A model generated the notes under the pieces. It saw nothing but the letters and a program-made list of their open reading frames with translations. It had not been told where the DNA came from and did not search any database. The translations under genes and the position numbers were made by a program. Positions 55,970 through 64,000 of a stretch of DNA of 64,000 bases are shown in pieces (the first letter of the stretch is position 1; the number at the start of each line of letters is the position of its first letter). This DNA comes from Clostridium kluyveri DSM 555 (GTDB taxonomy: Bacteria > Bacillota > Clostridia > Clostridiales > Clostridiaceae), in assembly GCF_000016505.1 (NCBI RefSeq), contig NC_009706.1, positions 434,001-498,000 of the forward strand. The letters run 5' to 3'.

Positions 55970-57784
55970 TTGTATTATGATTGTCACCATAATCCAGTTA
56001 TAGGTATCGATTTTGGAACCACATACAGTTCTGTATCAAAATGGGATGGAAAAAAAGCAGAGATATATGGAAAAATGGGGGAATATGCAATACCCTCTGT
56101 AGTTTATTTTAAGCAGGGGAAATTTGATGTGGGCAATGGGGCTCTGGCAAAAGGAATATTTTATCCTGAAAATTATATTTCGGGTATTAAAGGAATCATA
56201 GCCTGTGGGCAGGAAACTGTACTTTTAGATAATAGGGAATTTACATTAAAAGATATATGTTCTGTTATTTTTAAATATATTTATAATAATATCAAAACTA
56301 CTGTACCAGAAGATAAGTTTAAATGTGAAGGGGCAGTTATTGCATTACCCTGCTATTTTCAGGATGAGCAGTGTAATATCATAAAAGAAGGGGCAAAATT
56401 GGCAGGCATTGAACTTATTGGAACAATCCAGGAGCCTGTGGCAGCAGCCCTGGCTTATGGAATGTACTTACCTTTAAATAAAAAAAGAGAAGAAAATATA
56501 CTTGTGTTTGATTTTGGGGGAGGAAGTCTTGATATAACAGTTCTTAAAGTTTTAGAGAAAAAAGATGAAATCCAGTTCAATATATTGGCTTCAGAAGGAA
56601 GTGAAAGTCTAGGGGGAATGGATTTTAACGGGGAACTTTATGATTATATACTCAAAAAAGAAAACATTGACTTTAGTGATTATGACCATAAAATCACCAA
56701 TCTATGTAGAAAAAATTTAATGGAACAGATAGTTAAGGCAAAAGAAATACTTTCCTATGATAGTGAAATAGCATATATAAAGCTTTATAATGTACCACCG
56801 GGAAAATTTTTAGACACAACCCTCACATTAGAAGAATTAAATAAATGTATTAAACACCATATGATATCCATAAAAAATATGATTGAACATGTCATTGTTT
56901 TATCAGGAATTCCCATAAAGGATATTCATAAAATAATTAAGACAGGGGGCTCCAGTAAAATTAAAACAGTAGACAGTATTATAAAAGATGTCTTAGGAGA
57001 AAAAGAAACCTATGAACATATGGATTACAAGGAGGTTGTATCAAATGGGGCAGCTATTTACGCTGCTTATAAGACAAAGAACTTGTTACTAAACAAACAA
57101 ATTTCCATTTTTACGCACTGTATGGAAAAATCTCTTTATTTTATATGGATGATTGACTGTTCAGGATCTATGAATATTGATAATAGGCTGGATTATGTAA
57201 AAGAGGGGATGAAGTGTGTAATATCAGAAATAGAAGGAAAATGCAGATTGGATAATATCACTTTGAATTTTGGTGTTATAAAATTTTCTGATACTGCTGT
57301 ATGGAATGTAGAAATAGGAGAAAAAATAAATGACAGTATTTATGAGGATATGAATCCAGGGGGAATAACTTCTCTTGGCAGTGCAATTGACATGGTTTCT
57401 AGTGAGTTAAATAAGATTAACATTGATTATAGAACTTTAACGCCAGTAATATTTCTAATAACTGATGGAATGCCCACAGATAACTATGAGGGAGCAGTAG
57501 AAAGGTTACTGGTTAACTCTGTGGGAAAGAATTCTTATAAGGATGTTATTGTATTAGGCGGGGATGTTTGTGAAGAGCATATGTGTAAATTTGTTGATGA
57601 CATATCGAGAAAACCTAAAATAGTATTACAAAAAGAACATATAATTGAGAGCATATGTTCTCAGGCCATAAGCGGTGTAGAATATGTAAAGGATAAATTC
57701 ATGGAGAAATATAGTCAGTGTATAGAATCTCCGGGTAAGAAAATAAAGGGAGGACTTTTACTTAAAACATCTGAAAATAAATAA
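55970..57784 (+). CDS. Hsp70-like ATPase domain fused to a TerY-like vWA domain
   Basis: This is a 604-residue fusion. Residues 8-372 form an Hsp70 ATPase domain (IGIDFGTTYSSVS, VFDFGGGSLDITV, TGGSSKIKTV), with departures from GGGTFD and VGGSS that may slow hydrolysis. In place of the substrate domain, residues about 388-570 form a von Willebrand A domain: FIWMIDCSGSM supplies the MIDAS D396/S398/S400, GGITSLGSAI the threonine, and FLITDGMPTD the second aspartate. The vWA is closest in pattern to TerY. The start is TTG at 55970 behind aaggggg. It may present a metal-dependent binding surface under nucleotide control. Confidence 0.9.
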   Translation: MYYDCHHNPVIGIDFGTTYSSVSKWDGKKAEIYGKMGEYAIPSVVYFKQGKFDVGNGALAKGIFYPENYISGIKGIIACGQETVLLDNREFTLKDICSVIFKYIYNNIKTTVPEDKFKCEGAVIALPCYFQDEQCNIIKEGAKLAGIELIGTIQEPVAAALAYGMYLPLNKKREENILVFDFGGGSLDITVLKVLEKKDEIQFNILASEGSESLGGMDFNGELYDYILKKENIDFSDYDHKITNLCRKNLMEQIVKAKEILSYDSEIAYIKLYNVPPGKFLDTTLTLEELNKCIKHHMISIKNMIEHVIVLSGIPIKDIHKIIKTGGSSKIKTVDSIIKDVLGEKETYEHMDYKEVVSNGAAIYAAYKTKNLLLNKQISIFTHCMEKSLYFIWMIDCSGSMNIDNRLDYVKEGMKCVISEIEGKCRLDNITLNFGVIKFSDTAVWNVEIGEKINDSIYEDMNPGGITSLGSAIDMVSSELNKINIDYRTLTPVIFLITDGMPTDNYEGAVERLLVNSVGKNSYKDVIVLGGDVCEEHMCKFVDDISRKPKIVLQKEHIIESICSQAISGVEYVKDKFMEKYSQCIESPGKKIKGGLLLKTSENK

Positions 57785-57807
57785 TAAACTTCAAGGGAGG
57801 AAGTTTA

Positions 57808-59076
57808 ATGATAGGTTTGACCAATTTTATAAAGGGAATATTCAGCAGTGATGTTAGTACTGCAATTTTTTTCATAGAAGTTATAATGTTTTCAGTTGAT
57901 ATATTTCTCTATAGGATAGTTTATGGAGGACTAAAAAATATGGATGAAGGCATCTCCAAAAAATCTTTTTTTGGTATAGAAGATATAGTAGAGGGATATA
58001 AAGATATTGTAAGTAGATCAGATTATATAAACACCAGATCCTATATAGAGGCTTACTTTTCAAATTATAAATACTTATCACATAACAGGCTATTCAATAA
58101 GTTAGATATTCCTGTAATAAATATTATAAGTGTAATTCATATGACCATATCTGTGTTTATTCTTATGGGAGTTCTGGGAACATTTACAGGCCTTACCATA
58201 TCTTTAAATTCTCTTAGAACGGGGGAATTTACTGTAGACAATATAAGTCCTATATTGTCGGGTATGGGAGTAGCCTTTTATGCCAGTATAGTTGGTATTG
58301 CATTTTCATTAATACTTACATTTATCACCAGAGTGTTTGATGCTGAACAACTACTTATGAATATTATGGTCAAGCTTCAGAATTATATGGATAATAACCT
58401 GCGTAAAAATAATTTTCGTGAGTTCTTTGAAAAAACAGAAGCAGCTATTGAAAAGTTATCTGCTTCAAATGATAAAACCATAAATGAATTTGGAAAAACC
58501 TCGAGAGAAATTATGAATAAGTCTTTAGACACCATGGAAAAAGCTTATGAATTTGTGAAGAAGTTTTCTGATTTTCCAAAGGAATTTGAAAAATCTATGG
58601 AATACATGACAAATTTTAATAAAAAATTAAAGGAATCTGTGGAAGGGTTTGATTTGATTTTTAAAGGCTTTAGTAAACTTACAAGCACCCTCAATAAAAG
58701 TATGGATAATTTGGATAAAAAATTTGATATTTTAGATGATTGTATTATGGATATTAATAAAGGTCAAAAAAAGGTGGAAAAAAGTTATGTGGATATATAC
58801 GAAAAATTAGATAAATTAACCTATGATTTTTATGCTTCTCTTGATAATTTAGAAAGTCACCAAAAAAATTTTTTAGAAGAAATGAAGAATCTTTATGAGG
58901 ATATAAAAGTGAAATATTATGAATTTAAAACCTATGTGGTTGCCTATAATGAACAAAAAAGTGAAATATTTGCCCAGATATATAAAGATATGAAGGAGTA
59001 CCAGAGCAATCATGATACTATTTTAAATAATATAGCTGACAAGGTGGAATATTTTAGTGAAGAGTATAAAAAGTAA
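57808..59076 (+). CDS. MotA/TolQ/ExbB-family channel protein with a long coiled-coil tail (ZorA-like)
   Basis: This 422-residue inner-membrane protein has helices at about 16-40, 103-133 and 146-178. The middle one has the family motif ILMGVLGTFTGLTISL and the third is SGMGVAFYASIVGIAFSLILTFI. After residue 190 it is a cytoplasmic coiled coil of about 230 residues (many KLxxSxDxLDKK-type heptads), as in ZorA of Zorya systems. With the next gene it should form an ion-driven rotary stator. It is not flagellar MotA: MotA is shorter and lacks the tail. The gap after the Hsp70-vWA gene is 23 bases. Confidence 0.88.
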   Translation: MIGLTNFIKGIFSSDVSTAIFFIEVIMFSVDIFLYRIVYGGLKNMDEGISKKSFFGIEDIVEGYKDIVSRSDYINTRSYIEAYFSNYKYLSHNRLFNKLDIPVINIISVIHMTISVFILMGVLGTFTGLTISLNSLRTGEFTVDNISPILSGMGVAFYASIVGIAFSLILTFITRVFDAEQLLMNIMVKLQNYMDNNLRKNNFREFFEKTEAAIEKLSASNDKTINEFGKTSREIMNKSLDTMEKAYEFVKKFSDFPKEFEKSMEYMTNFNKKLKESVEGFDLIFKGFSKLTSTLNKSMDNLDKKFDILDDCIMDINKGQKKVEKSYVDIYEKLDKLTYDFYASLDNLESHQKNFLEEMKNLYEDIKVKYYEFKTYVVAYNEQKSEIFAQIYKDMKEYQSNHDTILNNIADKVEYFSEEYKK

Positions 59077-59131
59077 CACGGCATTTTGGGCAAAGTAAGA
59101 TAAAATGTGGTATGTGGGAGGAGCGGATAAA

Positions 59132-59851
59132 ATGTTTGGCAGGTATAGTAGAATAATAAGAACATCAAGGGATAACGGGAATATATGGCGTATATTTACT
59201 GATCTTTTAAGTACCATATTGTTATTTATATTATTATTTTTTATCTATACTAATGCTGTAAAACATGCGGAATTGGATTTGCAGCAGAAACAATTAAAAA
59301 ATCTCAGACTGCAGGTGGAAAAAGTAATAGGAGTAAGGCAAAGTATCATTGAGGATATAAGAAAATCTTTTCAAAATGCCGGGTTGGATATCAATATAGA
59401 TAAGAATACAGGGGATATTGTGTTTAGCAGTGATGTACTTTTTGAATTCAATAAGGCTGATATAAGACCGGAATTTAAATCCAATCTGGACAAATTTATA
59501 CCTCAATATGTTAATGTGCTTACTTCCCCTAAGTATATAAGTTCAGTTTCGGAAATAGTTATTGAAGGACATACCGATAATATAGGAGATTATAATTACA
59601 ATATGGACCTGTCACAGAAAAGGGCAAACAGCATAGTAAACTATATATTAAATAATAACTTTAAAAATTTAGACAGCTATAGTAAAGAGAACCTAAAAAA
59701 TATTATTACTGCAAATGGAAGATCCAAAAGTCAGCTTATTAAAAATTCTGATGGAAGTGTAAATCAGGAAAAATCAAGAAGAGTAATATTCAAGTTTAGA
59801 TTAAAAGATGAAGAGTCTATTAAACAAATAGACAGTATTCTTTCAAAATAA
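59132..59851 (+). CDS. MotB/OmpA-like peptidoglycan-binding partner (ZorB-like)
   Basis: This 239-residue protein has a short cytoplasmic N-terminus and one membrane helix (about 24-42, TDLLSTILLFILLFFIY). An aspartate at its start corresponds to the ion-carrying residue of MotB-type stators. A plug-like helix and a C-terminal OmpA domain follow: SEIVIEGHTDNIGDYNYNMDLSQKRANSIVNYI, with the peptidoglycan-binding D and R conserved. I start at ATG 59132 because ggaggag precedes it; an ATG at 59105 lies upstream. It should anchor the ZorA-like pentamer to the cell wall. Confidence 0.88.
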   Translation: MFGRYSRIIRTSRDNGNIWRIFTDLLSTILLFILLFFIYTNAVKHAELDLQQKQLKNLRLQVEKVIGVRQSIIEDIRKSFQNAGLDINIDKNTGDIVFSSDVLFEFNKADIRPEFKSNLDKFIPQYVNVLTSPKYISSVSEIVIEGHTDNIGDYNYNMDLSQKRANSIVNYILNNNFKNLDSYSKENLKNIITANGRSKSQLIKNSDGSVNQEKSRRVIFKFRLKDEESIKQIDSILSK

Positions 59852-59887
59852 TTTTTAGCTGTTTCACAGGTAAGAGGTGAACATTAA

Positions 59888-61129
59888 ATGAAAAAAGATG
59901 TGGAAATAGTATTGAAAAACTTAATTGAAGAGTACGGCATGGAGCTTTGCAGCAACAAAATAAAGTTGATGGGGCTTTTAATGGATCTGTGCAGCCAGTA
60001 TGAGAGAGAAGTTAGAATTTTAATTAAGGTTTTAGATACAAATATTATATCTGAAATTTTAAAGGGCACTAAAAAAGAAATAAATGAATATGAGCATAAC
60101 CAATTAGTGAATAACTTAGAGTTGACAAGAGAAGATGCTCTATGGGCTTTAGAGACCTGGTTTAAATCCATAAATTTTAAATACCCAAATATTGAAAAAG
60201 ATGATGGTGTATTGGAATTGAAAAAAAATGAGAAAATTAAATCAGGAGCAACTACAAGAATAAAGTATGTTCTTATCTGTTTTATTATTGGAATAATTGT
60301 TTTATATGCGGGAATTTTTTTTATCCCCAATCAGGTTAAAGATGAACATTTATCAATAAGTACAGGAGATTATATTGAATTTGGAAAATATAATGGCAGT
60401 CCTATATTATGGAGGGTAATAAATAAAGATGTAAATGGATATATGCTTTTTTCGGAAAAAATAATCTGTTTTAAAGCTTTTGATGCCAGTGGAGATAAAA
60501 CAGATGGCAGAGGAGATGAGGATAGGATAGGTTTTGGAAGTAACTATTGGGAGAAATCCAATTTAAGACAGTGGCTTAATTCTTATGATAGAGAAGTGAA
60601 CTACAGCACTCAATTACCAGATAAGAATCATGTATCCCATAATTCTTATGATAAACAACCAGGGTTTCTGTATAATTTTACATATAAAGAGAGAAATAGT
60701 ATAAAACAAGTAACCCACAAGTGTATACTGGCTCGTATAGATAAGGATGCAATGGATGGAGGTACAGAATTGTATGAATATAATATAGAAATTGCAGATT
60801 GTATAGCAAATTATGATTCCAGTTATTATGAAAATGTTACAGATAAAGTTTTTTTACTTTCAACAGAGGAAGTGAAAAATTTTGTCTATGATAGAACATG
60901 GGAGTATAAAAAAAGCTCCACAGAAGATAACAGTATTTCCTGGTACTGGTTACGCATTCCTTCTGCAGATTATTCTGATATTATACGGGCAGTAGGAGAA
61001 GGTGGTATATATGGTGATAATGCAAATGATGGTACAGGTGGGGTGGCACCTGCTTTATATTTAAAAAGTGAAGTAACTCCAATTAATGGTGAGGGAACTA
61101 AAGATAGCCCTTATAGGGTTATGAAGTAA
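59888..61129 (+). CDS. single-pass membrane protein with helical N-domain and DUF6273-like ectodomain
   Basis: This 413-residue protein has an all-helical N-terminal domain (about 1-105: LIEEYGMELCSNKIKLMGLLMDL..., LTREDALWALETWF). It is of a kind I associate with bacterial Hsp70-linked and zinc-ribbon signalling proteins. One membrane helix spans about 119-141. The outer domain (150-413) has DUF6273 motifs (GDYIEFGKYNGSPILWRVINKD, SNLRQWLNS, and ...WYWLRIPS), a C-lectin/sulfatase-modifying-like fold. It is the last gene of the Hsp70 operon, before a terminator. It could be the surface sensor or output; this is inference. Confidence 0.8.
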   Translation: MKKDVEIVLKNLIEEYGMELCSNKIKLMGLLMDLCSQYEREVRILIKVLDTNIISEILKGTKKEINEYEHNQLVNNLELTREDALWALETWFKSINFKYPNIEKDDGVLELKKNEKIKSGATTRIKYVLICFIIGIIVLYAGIFFIPNQVKDEHLSISTGDYIEFGKYNGSPILWRVINKDVNGYMLFSEKIICFKAFDASGDKTDGRGDEDRIGFGSNYWEKSNLRQWLNSYDREVNYSTQLPDKNHVSHNSYDKQPGFLYNFTYKERNSIKQVTHKCILARIDKDAMDGGTELYEYNIEIADCIANYDSSYYENVTDKVFLLSTEEVKNFVYDRTWEYKKSSTEDNSISWYWLRIPSADYSDIIRAVGEGGIYGDNANDGTGGVAPALYLKSEVTPINGEGTKDSPYRVMK

Positions 61130-61154
61130 TCTCTAAATATTTATTTTATGTTTT

Positions 61155-61180
61155 TAATGGCGATCTTGCCATTATTTTTG
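61155..61180 (+). terminator. terminator of the Hsp70/stator operon
   Basis: aatggc (61156-61161) and gccatt (61168-61173), extended by flanking t/a, form a short stem followed by atttttgt. It lies 25 bases after the last gene. Confidence 0.7.
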
Positions 61181-61187
61181 TATTGAG

Positions 61188-61215
61188 TTGTACTATTTCT
61201 TAAAGTACAATTTTT
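61188..61215 (+). terminator. second hairpin with T run before the CWB2 gene
   Basis: ttgtact (61188-61194) pairs with agtacaa (61204-61210), followed by five T. It may back up the previous terminator or attenuate the surface-protein gene that starts 42 bases later. Confidence 0.6.
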
Positions 61216-61256
61216 GTATATAATTTAAATATTTTTTAATAATTGGAGGTTTTTTA

Positions 61257-63284
61257 GTGAAGATAAAGAAATTATTAGTATTTTTAATCACATTTACTAT
61301 GACTGCAGCACCTGTTACATTTAGTACTAAGGCTACTTCCTCTATTTCAAGACGAGAGGCACAGGAGAGGGCTTATGAAATGGCTTATGTTACCTGGAAA
61401 TATGATAAAAGTTTAAATGGTAATGTTACGGATTATATAGAATTGCCTGGATATTTAAAGGATAAAACTACTTCAGAGGAAGTAGGTATTCCCTATAATT
61501 ATGGAGGCTCTGACAGCATCGGTAGGAGTTCTAATAGATTGTGGAGTAACTTTTTTGATGCCCTTACCAAAAGAGCTACTGCAGGCAATGTAAAATTTGA
61601 AGGTGGGTATAAAGGTGAAACTGCAGGTATAGATGCTGCAAGTTTTATCCAAGATTCTCTTAAGATTTCAGGTACAAAACTTACTACAAACAGCATAAGC
61701 AAATATTTAACTGCCATAGACTTCAACAGTTTGACAAATATGGATATACTTTTATCTAAGGGGAAACATGCAGCTTTTTTTCAATCCTGGGTTTACAATG
61801 ACCTGGGAGAAGTAGTAGGAGCTACTACATTGGAGGCTACCATTGACAATGATGACAATACAGGTCAGAAAGTTAAGGAGTACTACAGGTCTAAAGATTA
61901 TATAATGAATAATTTTAAGGCATATAGATATAGTTATATAAGTGATGACTATATAGAAGATAATGCACTGGAACCTAAACTGGAAGCTCCTTTATACGGA
62001 CAAGCTATTGATAAAAACGGGAATGGTATTAATCTTAAATGGAATTTTGATAATGAGGATAATGGACAATATCAAACTTCTTATAGGATAAGGATCTATA
62101 GTGGAGATTTAAATAGTACTTCAGACTCATCAGGAATATTGGTTAAACAAGTTTATCAGGATTCTCAGGCTAAAGAAGCAAATGTATATTTTAGTGATAT
62201 GCCAGAGGGAAGCTATTATTTTATTTTGGAAGTTAAAAGTAATAAGGGTTACTGGAGTAGTCCATTAGCAGCTCCTTTTGAATTTACAAGTGATACAAGT
62301 AAATTTCCTTCTAAAATAAATAGTGTGGCAAGGTATGGAGGAAGCAGCAGGTATGAAACCTCAAAGATAATAGCTGAAAATAAATTTAAAAATTTCAGTT
62401 TGGAAAATATAGTTATAACAAATGGAAATGATTTTGCAGATGGCCTGGCGGGAGTTACTTTGGCTAGAAAACTTAATTCTCCTCTACTTCTTGTAGACAA
62501 TGAACCTTCAGATGAAGGAAGTCAAATTACATTGCAGTATATAATGAAAAATGTTGGGAGAGATGCTAAAATATATCTGCTGGGGGGAGAAGGGGTTTTA
62601 AGTAATTCTTATGTAGAATATCTAGAGAAAAATGGATATGCAAAAGAGAATATAGTAAGGATTGGCGGCTCTAACAGACTCGAGACTAGTGTTAATATTG
62701 CCAAAGAAATGGATATTTCAAAGAATAAACCTATTATAATAGCTAGTGATTCTTCCTTTGCAGATGCATTAAGTGTGTCATCTAAAGCAGCCTCAGATCG
62801 TGTACCTATTTTATTAACTTCAAAAGATGGATTAAGTGAGAAAGTTATAGAGTATATAAAAGATGTGAAACCTTCTAAGGTATATATATTGGGAGAAACC
62901 GGAGTTATTTCAAAAAGTGTAGAAGATAGTATTGGTGAAATTACTAATTTAGATAGTAATAAAATTATCAGGCTGGGTGGAGAAGATAGATATATAACCT
63001 GTGAAAAGATAAATAAATATTTTTATGGAAATCAGTGGACAAAAGTCTATTTGGCTAATGGGGAAGATTTTGCTGATTCATTAAGCGGAAGTGCAGCAGC
63101 TGCAGTAGATAGTGGAGCACCTCTAGTTCTTGTATCAGAGTATTCCTATGGTACAGCAGGAAAAACAATAAAAAATCTTACAAGAGATAAAAAAGTCACA
63201 CTTAATGTATTAGGAGGAGATAAGCTAATAACAGAATATCTTATTTCCAAGATAAATAATGCTGCAGTTAGTGCAGAAGAATAA
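61257..63284 (+). CDS. secreted CWB2-repeat surface protein with degenerate NlpC/P60-like domain
   Basis: This 675-residue protein has a signal peptide (1-27). Residues 30-195 resemble an NlpC/P60 peptidase (GIPYNYGGSDSIGR ... GIDAASFIQ ... KHAAFFQSW), but the usual DCSGF is D126-A-A-S-F, so the catalytic cysteine is absent while H171 remains. A fibronectin-like segment (about 210-345) follows. Three CWB2 repeats (about 350-665; ARYGGSSRYETS, RIGGSNRLETS, RLGGEDRYITC) should bind anionic wall polymer non-covalently. The start is GTG behind ggagg (61245-61249). It is separated from the Hsp70 operon by two hairpins. Confidence 0.88.
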   Translation: MKIKKLLVFLITFTMTAAPVTFSTKATSSISRREAQERAYEMAYVTWKYDKSLNGNVTDYIELPGYLKDKTTSEEVGIPYNYGGSDSIGRSSNRLWSNFFDALTKRATAGNVKFEGGYKGETAGIDAASFIQDSLKISGTKLTTNSISKYLTAIDFNSLTNMDILLSKGKHAAFFQSWVYNDLGEVVGATTLEATIDNDDNTGQKVKEYYRSKDYIMNNFKAYRYSYISDDYIEDNALEPKLEAPLYGQAIDKNGNGINLKWNFDNEDNGQYQTSYRIRIYSGDLNSTSDSSGILVKQVYQDSQAKEANVYFSDMPEGSYYFILEVKSNKGYWSSPLAAPFEFTSDTSKFPSKINSVARYGGSSRYETSKIIAENKFKNFSLENIVITNGNDFADGLAGVTLARKLNSPLLLVDNEPSDEGSQITLQYIMKNVGRDAKIYLLGGEGVLSNSYVEYLEKNGYAKENIVRIGGSNRLETSVNIAKEMDISKNKPIIIASDSSFADALSVSSKAASDRVPILLTSKDGLSEKVIEYIKDVKPSKVYILGETGVISKSVEDSIGEITNLDSNKIIRLGGEDRYITCEKINKYFYGNQWTKVYLANGEDFADSLSGSAAAAVDSGAPLVLVSEYSYGTAGKTIKNLTRDKKVTLNVLGGDKLITEYLISKINNAAVSAEE

Positions 63285-63289
63285 ATATT

Positions 63290-63324
63290 AGAAGGGGTGG
63301 TGTAAACACCCCTTCTATATTTAT
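63290..63324 (+). terminator. terminator after the CWB2 gene
   Basis: agaaggggtg (63290-63299) and caccccttct (63307-63316) form a perfect 10-bp stem with a 7-base loop and a T-rich tail. Confidence 0.88.
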
Positions 63325-63486
63325 TTTTATGTGGATAAAATTGATACAACATTCCATTATCATTGTAAATAATATAAAATTCACATTTTTATTCAATATT
63401 GTTATCACAATTATTAAGTATAATTGTCTAGAGAAAGATTAAGATAATTATTAAATTTATTTAATTCATTAGGTGGGATTTTACTT

Positions 63487-64000
63487 ATGATGAAGATATT
63501 AAATAAGATATTTCTTTTGACTATGATTGTTATTATTATAGTATCAGCTACAATAGTGTTAGCTGAAGATAATACTAATTCAATAGAAAGAGATGAATCA
63601 CAAGTGGAAAATATTAATAGTTTCAACAGAGTAACACTTCACGATGCTTGGGTAGCTTGGGAAAATAATGAGAAATTTCCTGTTGCATTTTTTGGAGATA
63701 GTACATTTGATGGCAATCAAACATCAGGATGGGTTAAAAATGAAATAGGACAAGATCATCAGCCACCTAATGCCTTTACAACATATTTACAAGATTTAAT
63801 TAGAAAATATACAGGTTCTACTGTGGCTAGAATATATAATGCTGGATTTTCTGGACAAACTGCTGACTGGGGATATTCAAATATCAGTGATATTTTTTCA
63901 AGGGCTTATTCAGATGTGAAAATGATTGGTATAGGATTTGGTATTAATGACAGGCTTAATAAAACCTCAACTAAAGATTATAAGGAACAGTTCAAGAAAA
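63487..64000 (+). CDS. secreted SGNH/GDSL hydrolase (5' part, runs off the window)
   Basis: The frame opens at ATG 63487 (or 63490) behind aggtggg and continues to the window end with no stop, giving at least 171 residues. A signal peptide is evident (KIFLLTMIVIIIVSATIVLA). Block I with the nucleophile serine is VAFFGDSTFDG, the second block glycine is in YNAGFSGQTA, and block III is IGFGINDRL. Such enzymes deacetylate or de-esterify extracellular polysaccharide or wall polymers. The C-terminal DxxH block lies outside the window. Confidence 0.85.
   Translation, partial: MMKILNKIFLLTMIVIIIVSATIVLAEDNTNSIERDESQVENINSFNRVTLHDAWVAWENNEKFPVAFFGDSTFDGNQTSGWVKNEIGQDHQPPNAFTTYLQDLIRKYTGSTVARIYNAGFSGQTADWGYSNISDIFSRAYSDVKMIGIGFGINDRLNKTSTKDYKEQFKK

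Noticed and set aside
57808-59851. Calling the channel pair flagellar motA-motB
   Set aside because: The A subunit has a 230-residue coiled-coil tail and only about three membrane helices, and no flagellar genes are nearby.
51199-61129. Calling the operon a Zorya system outright
   Set aside because: Only ZorAB-like components are present; no ZorC, ZorD or ZorE counterpart is visible.

Overview
The window looks like the chromosome of a low-GC, strictly anaerobic Clostridium. The closest match I know is Clostridium kluyveri: the order bcd-etfB-etfA-hbd followed directly by nfnA-nfnB is the arrangement described there, and the Hbd carries a cofactor site expected of an NADP-dependent enzyme. 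This identification is an inference from gene content and order; no database search was possible.

Layout. (1) 1-6.7 kb is the butyryl-CoA branch of ethanol-acetate fermentation: Bcd with electron-bifurcating EtfBA, Hbd, then NfnAB, which balances ferredoxin, NADH and NADPH. (2) 6.8-14.5 kb is housekeeping: an Ogg-type 8-oxoguanine glycosylase, a TVP38/DedA membrane protein, CIRCE-controlled groESL, guaB behind a candidate variant purine riboswitch and terminator, and guaA. (3) 14.4-29.3 kb is a decayed prophage-like element in the 3' end of guaA. A tyrosine recombinase sits just inside, and a perfect 122-bp direct repeat of guaA coding sequence marks both ends. The element supplies a synonymously recoded guaA tail. 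It carries terminase subunits, a shortened portal protein, head-tail genes, a tape-measure remnant fused by deletion to a ParB-like gene, a MazF/PemK-like toxin pair and several small genes. (4) 29.3-43 kb is a junkyard of older insertions in the same hotspot: two more integrase remnants, terminase, Lrp and RsgA-like fragments, and an IS3-family element inserted in a metallophosphoesterase pseudogene. Surviving genes are interspersed: Mn catalase, an esterase, XRE, VanZ, flavin/PNPOx, MBL-fold, DUF3189 and DUF3892. (5) 42.6-51.1 kb is ordinary chromosome: a thioesterase divergent from TetR with a palindromic operator, an AGCS symporter with an internal 27-bp duplication, a CPA2 antiporter, a D-cysteine desulfhydrase-like PLP enzyme and two DUF445 membrane proteins. 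(6) 51.2-61.2 kb is one seven-gene operon: four divergent Hsp70-like ATPases (the last fused to a TerY-like von Willebrand A domain), a MotA/ExbB/ZorA-like channel with a long coiled-coil tail, a MotB/OmpA/ZorB-like partner, and a membrane protein with a cytoplasmic helical domain and an extracellular DUF6273-like domain. (7) 61.2 kb to the end holds cell-surface proteins: a CWB2-repeat protein with a catalytically dead NlpC/P60-like domain, and the start of a secreted SGNH hydrolase.

The best candidate for an undescribed system is the Hsp70 x4 / vWA / proton-channel operon (region 6). It joins ATP-driven chaperone-like sensors to an ion-driven stator anchored in peptidoglycan. It has none of the helicases or nucleases that accompany ZorAB in Zorya defence.
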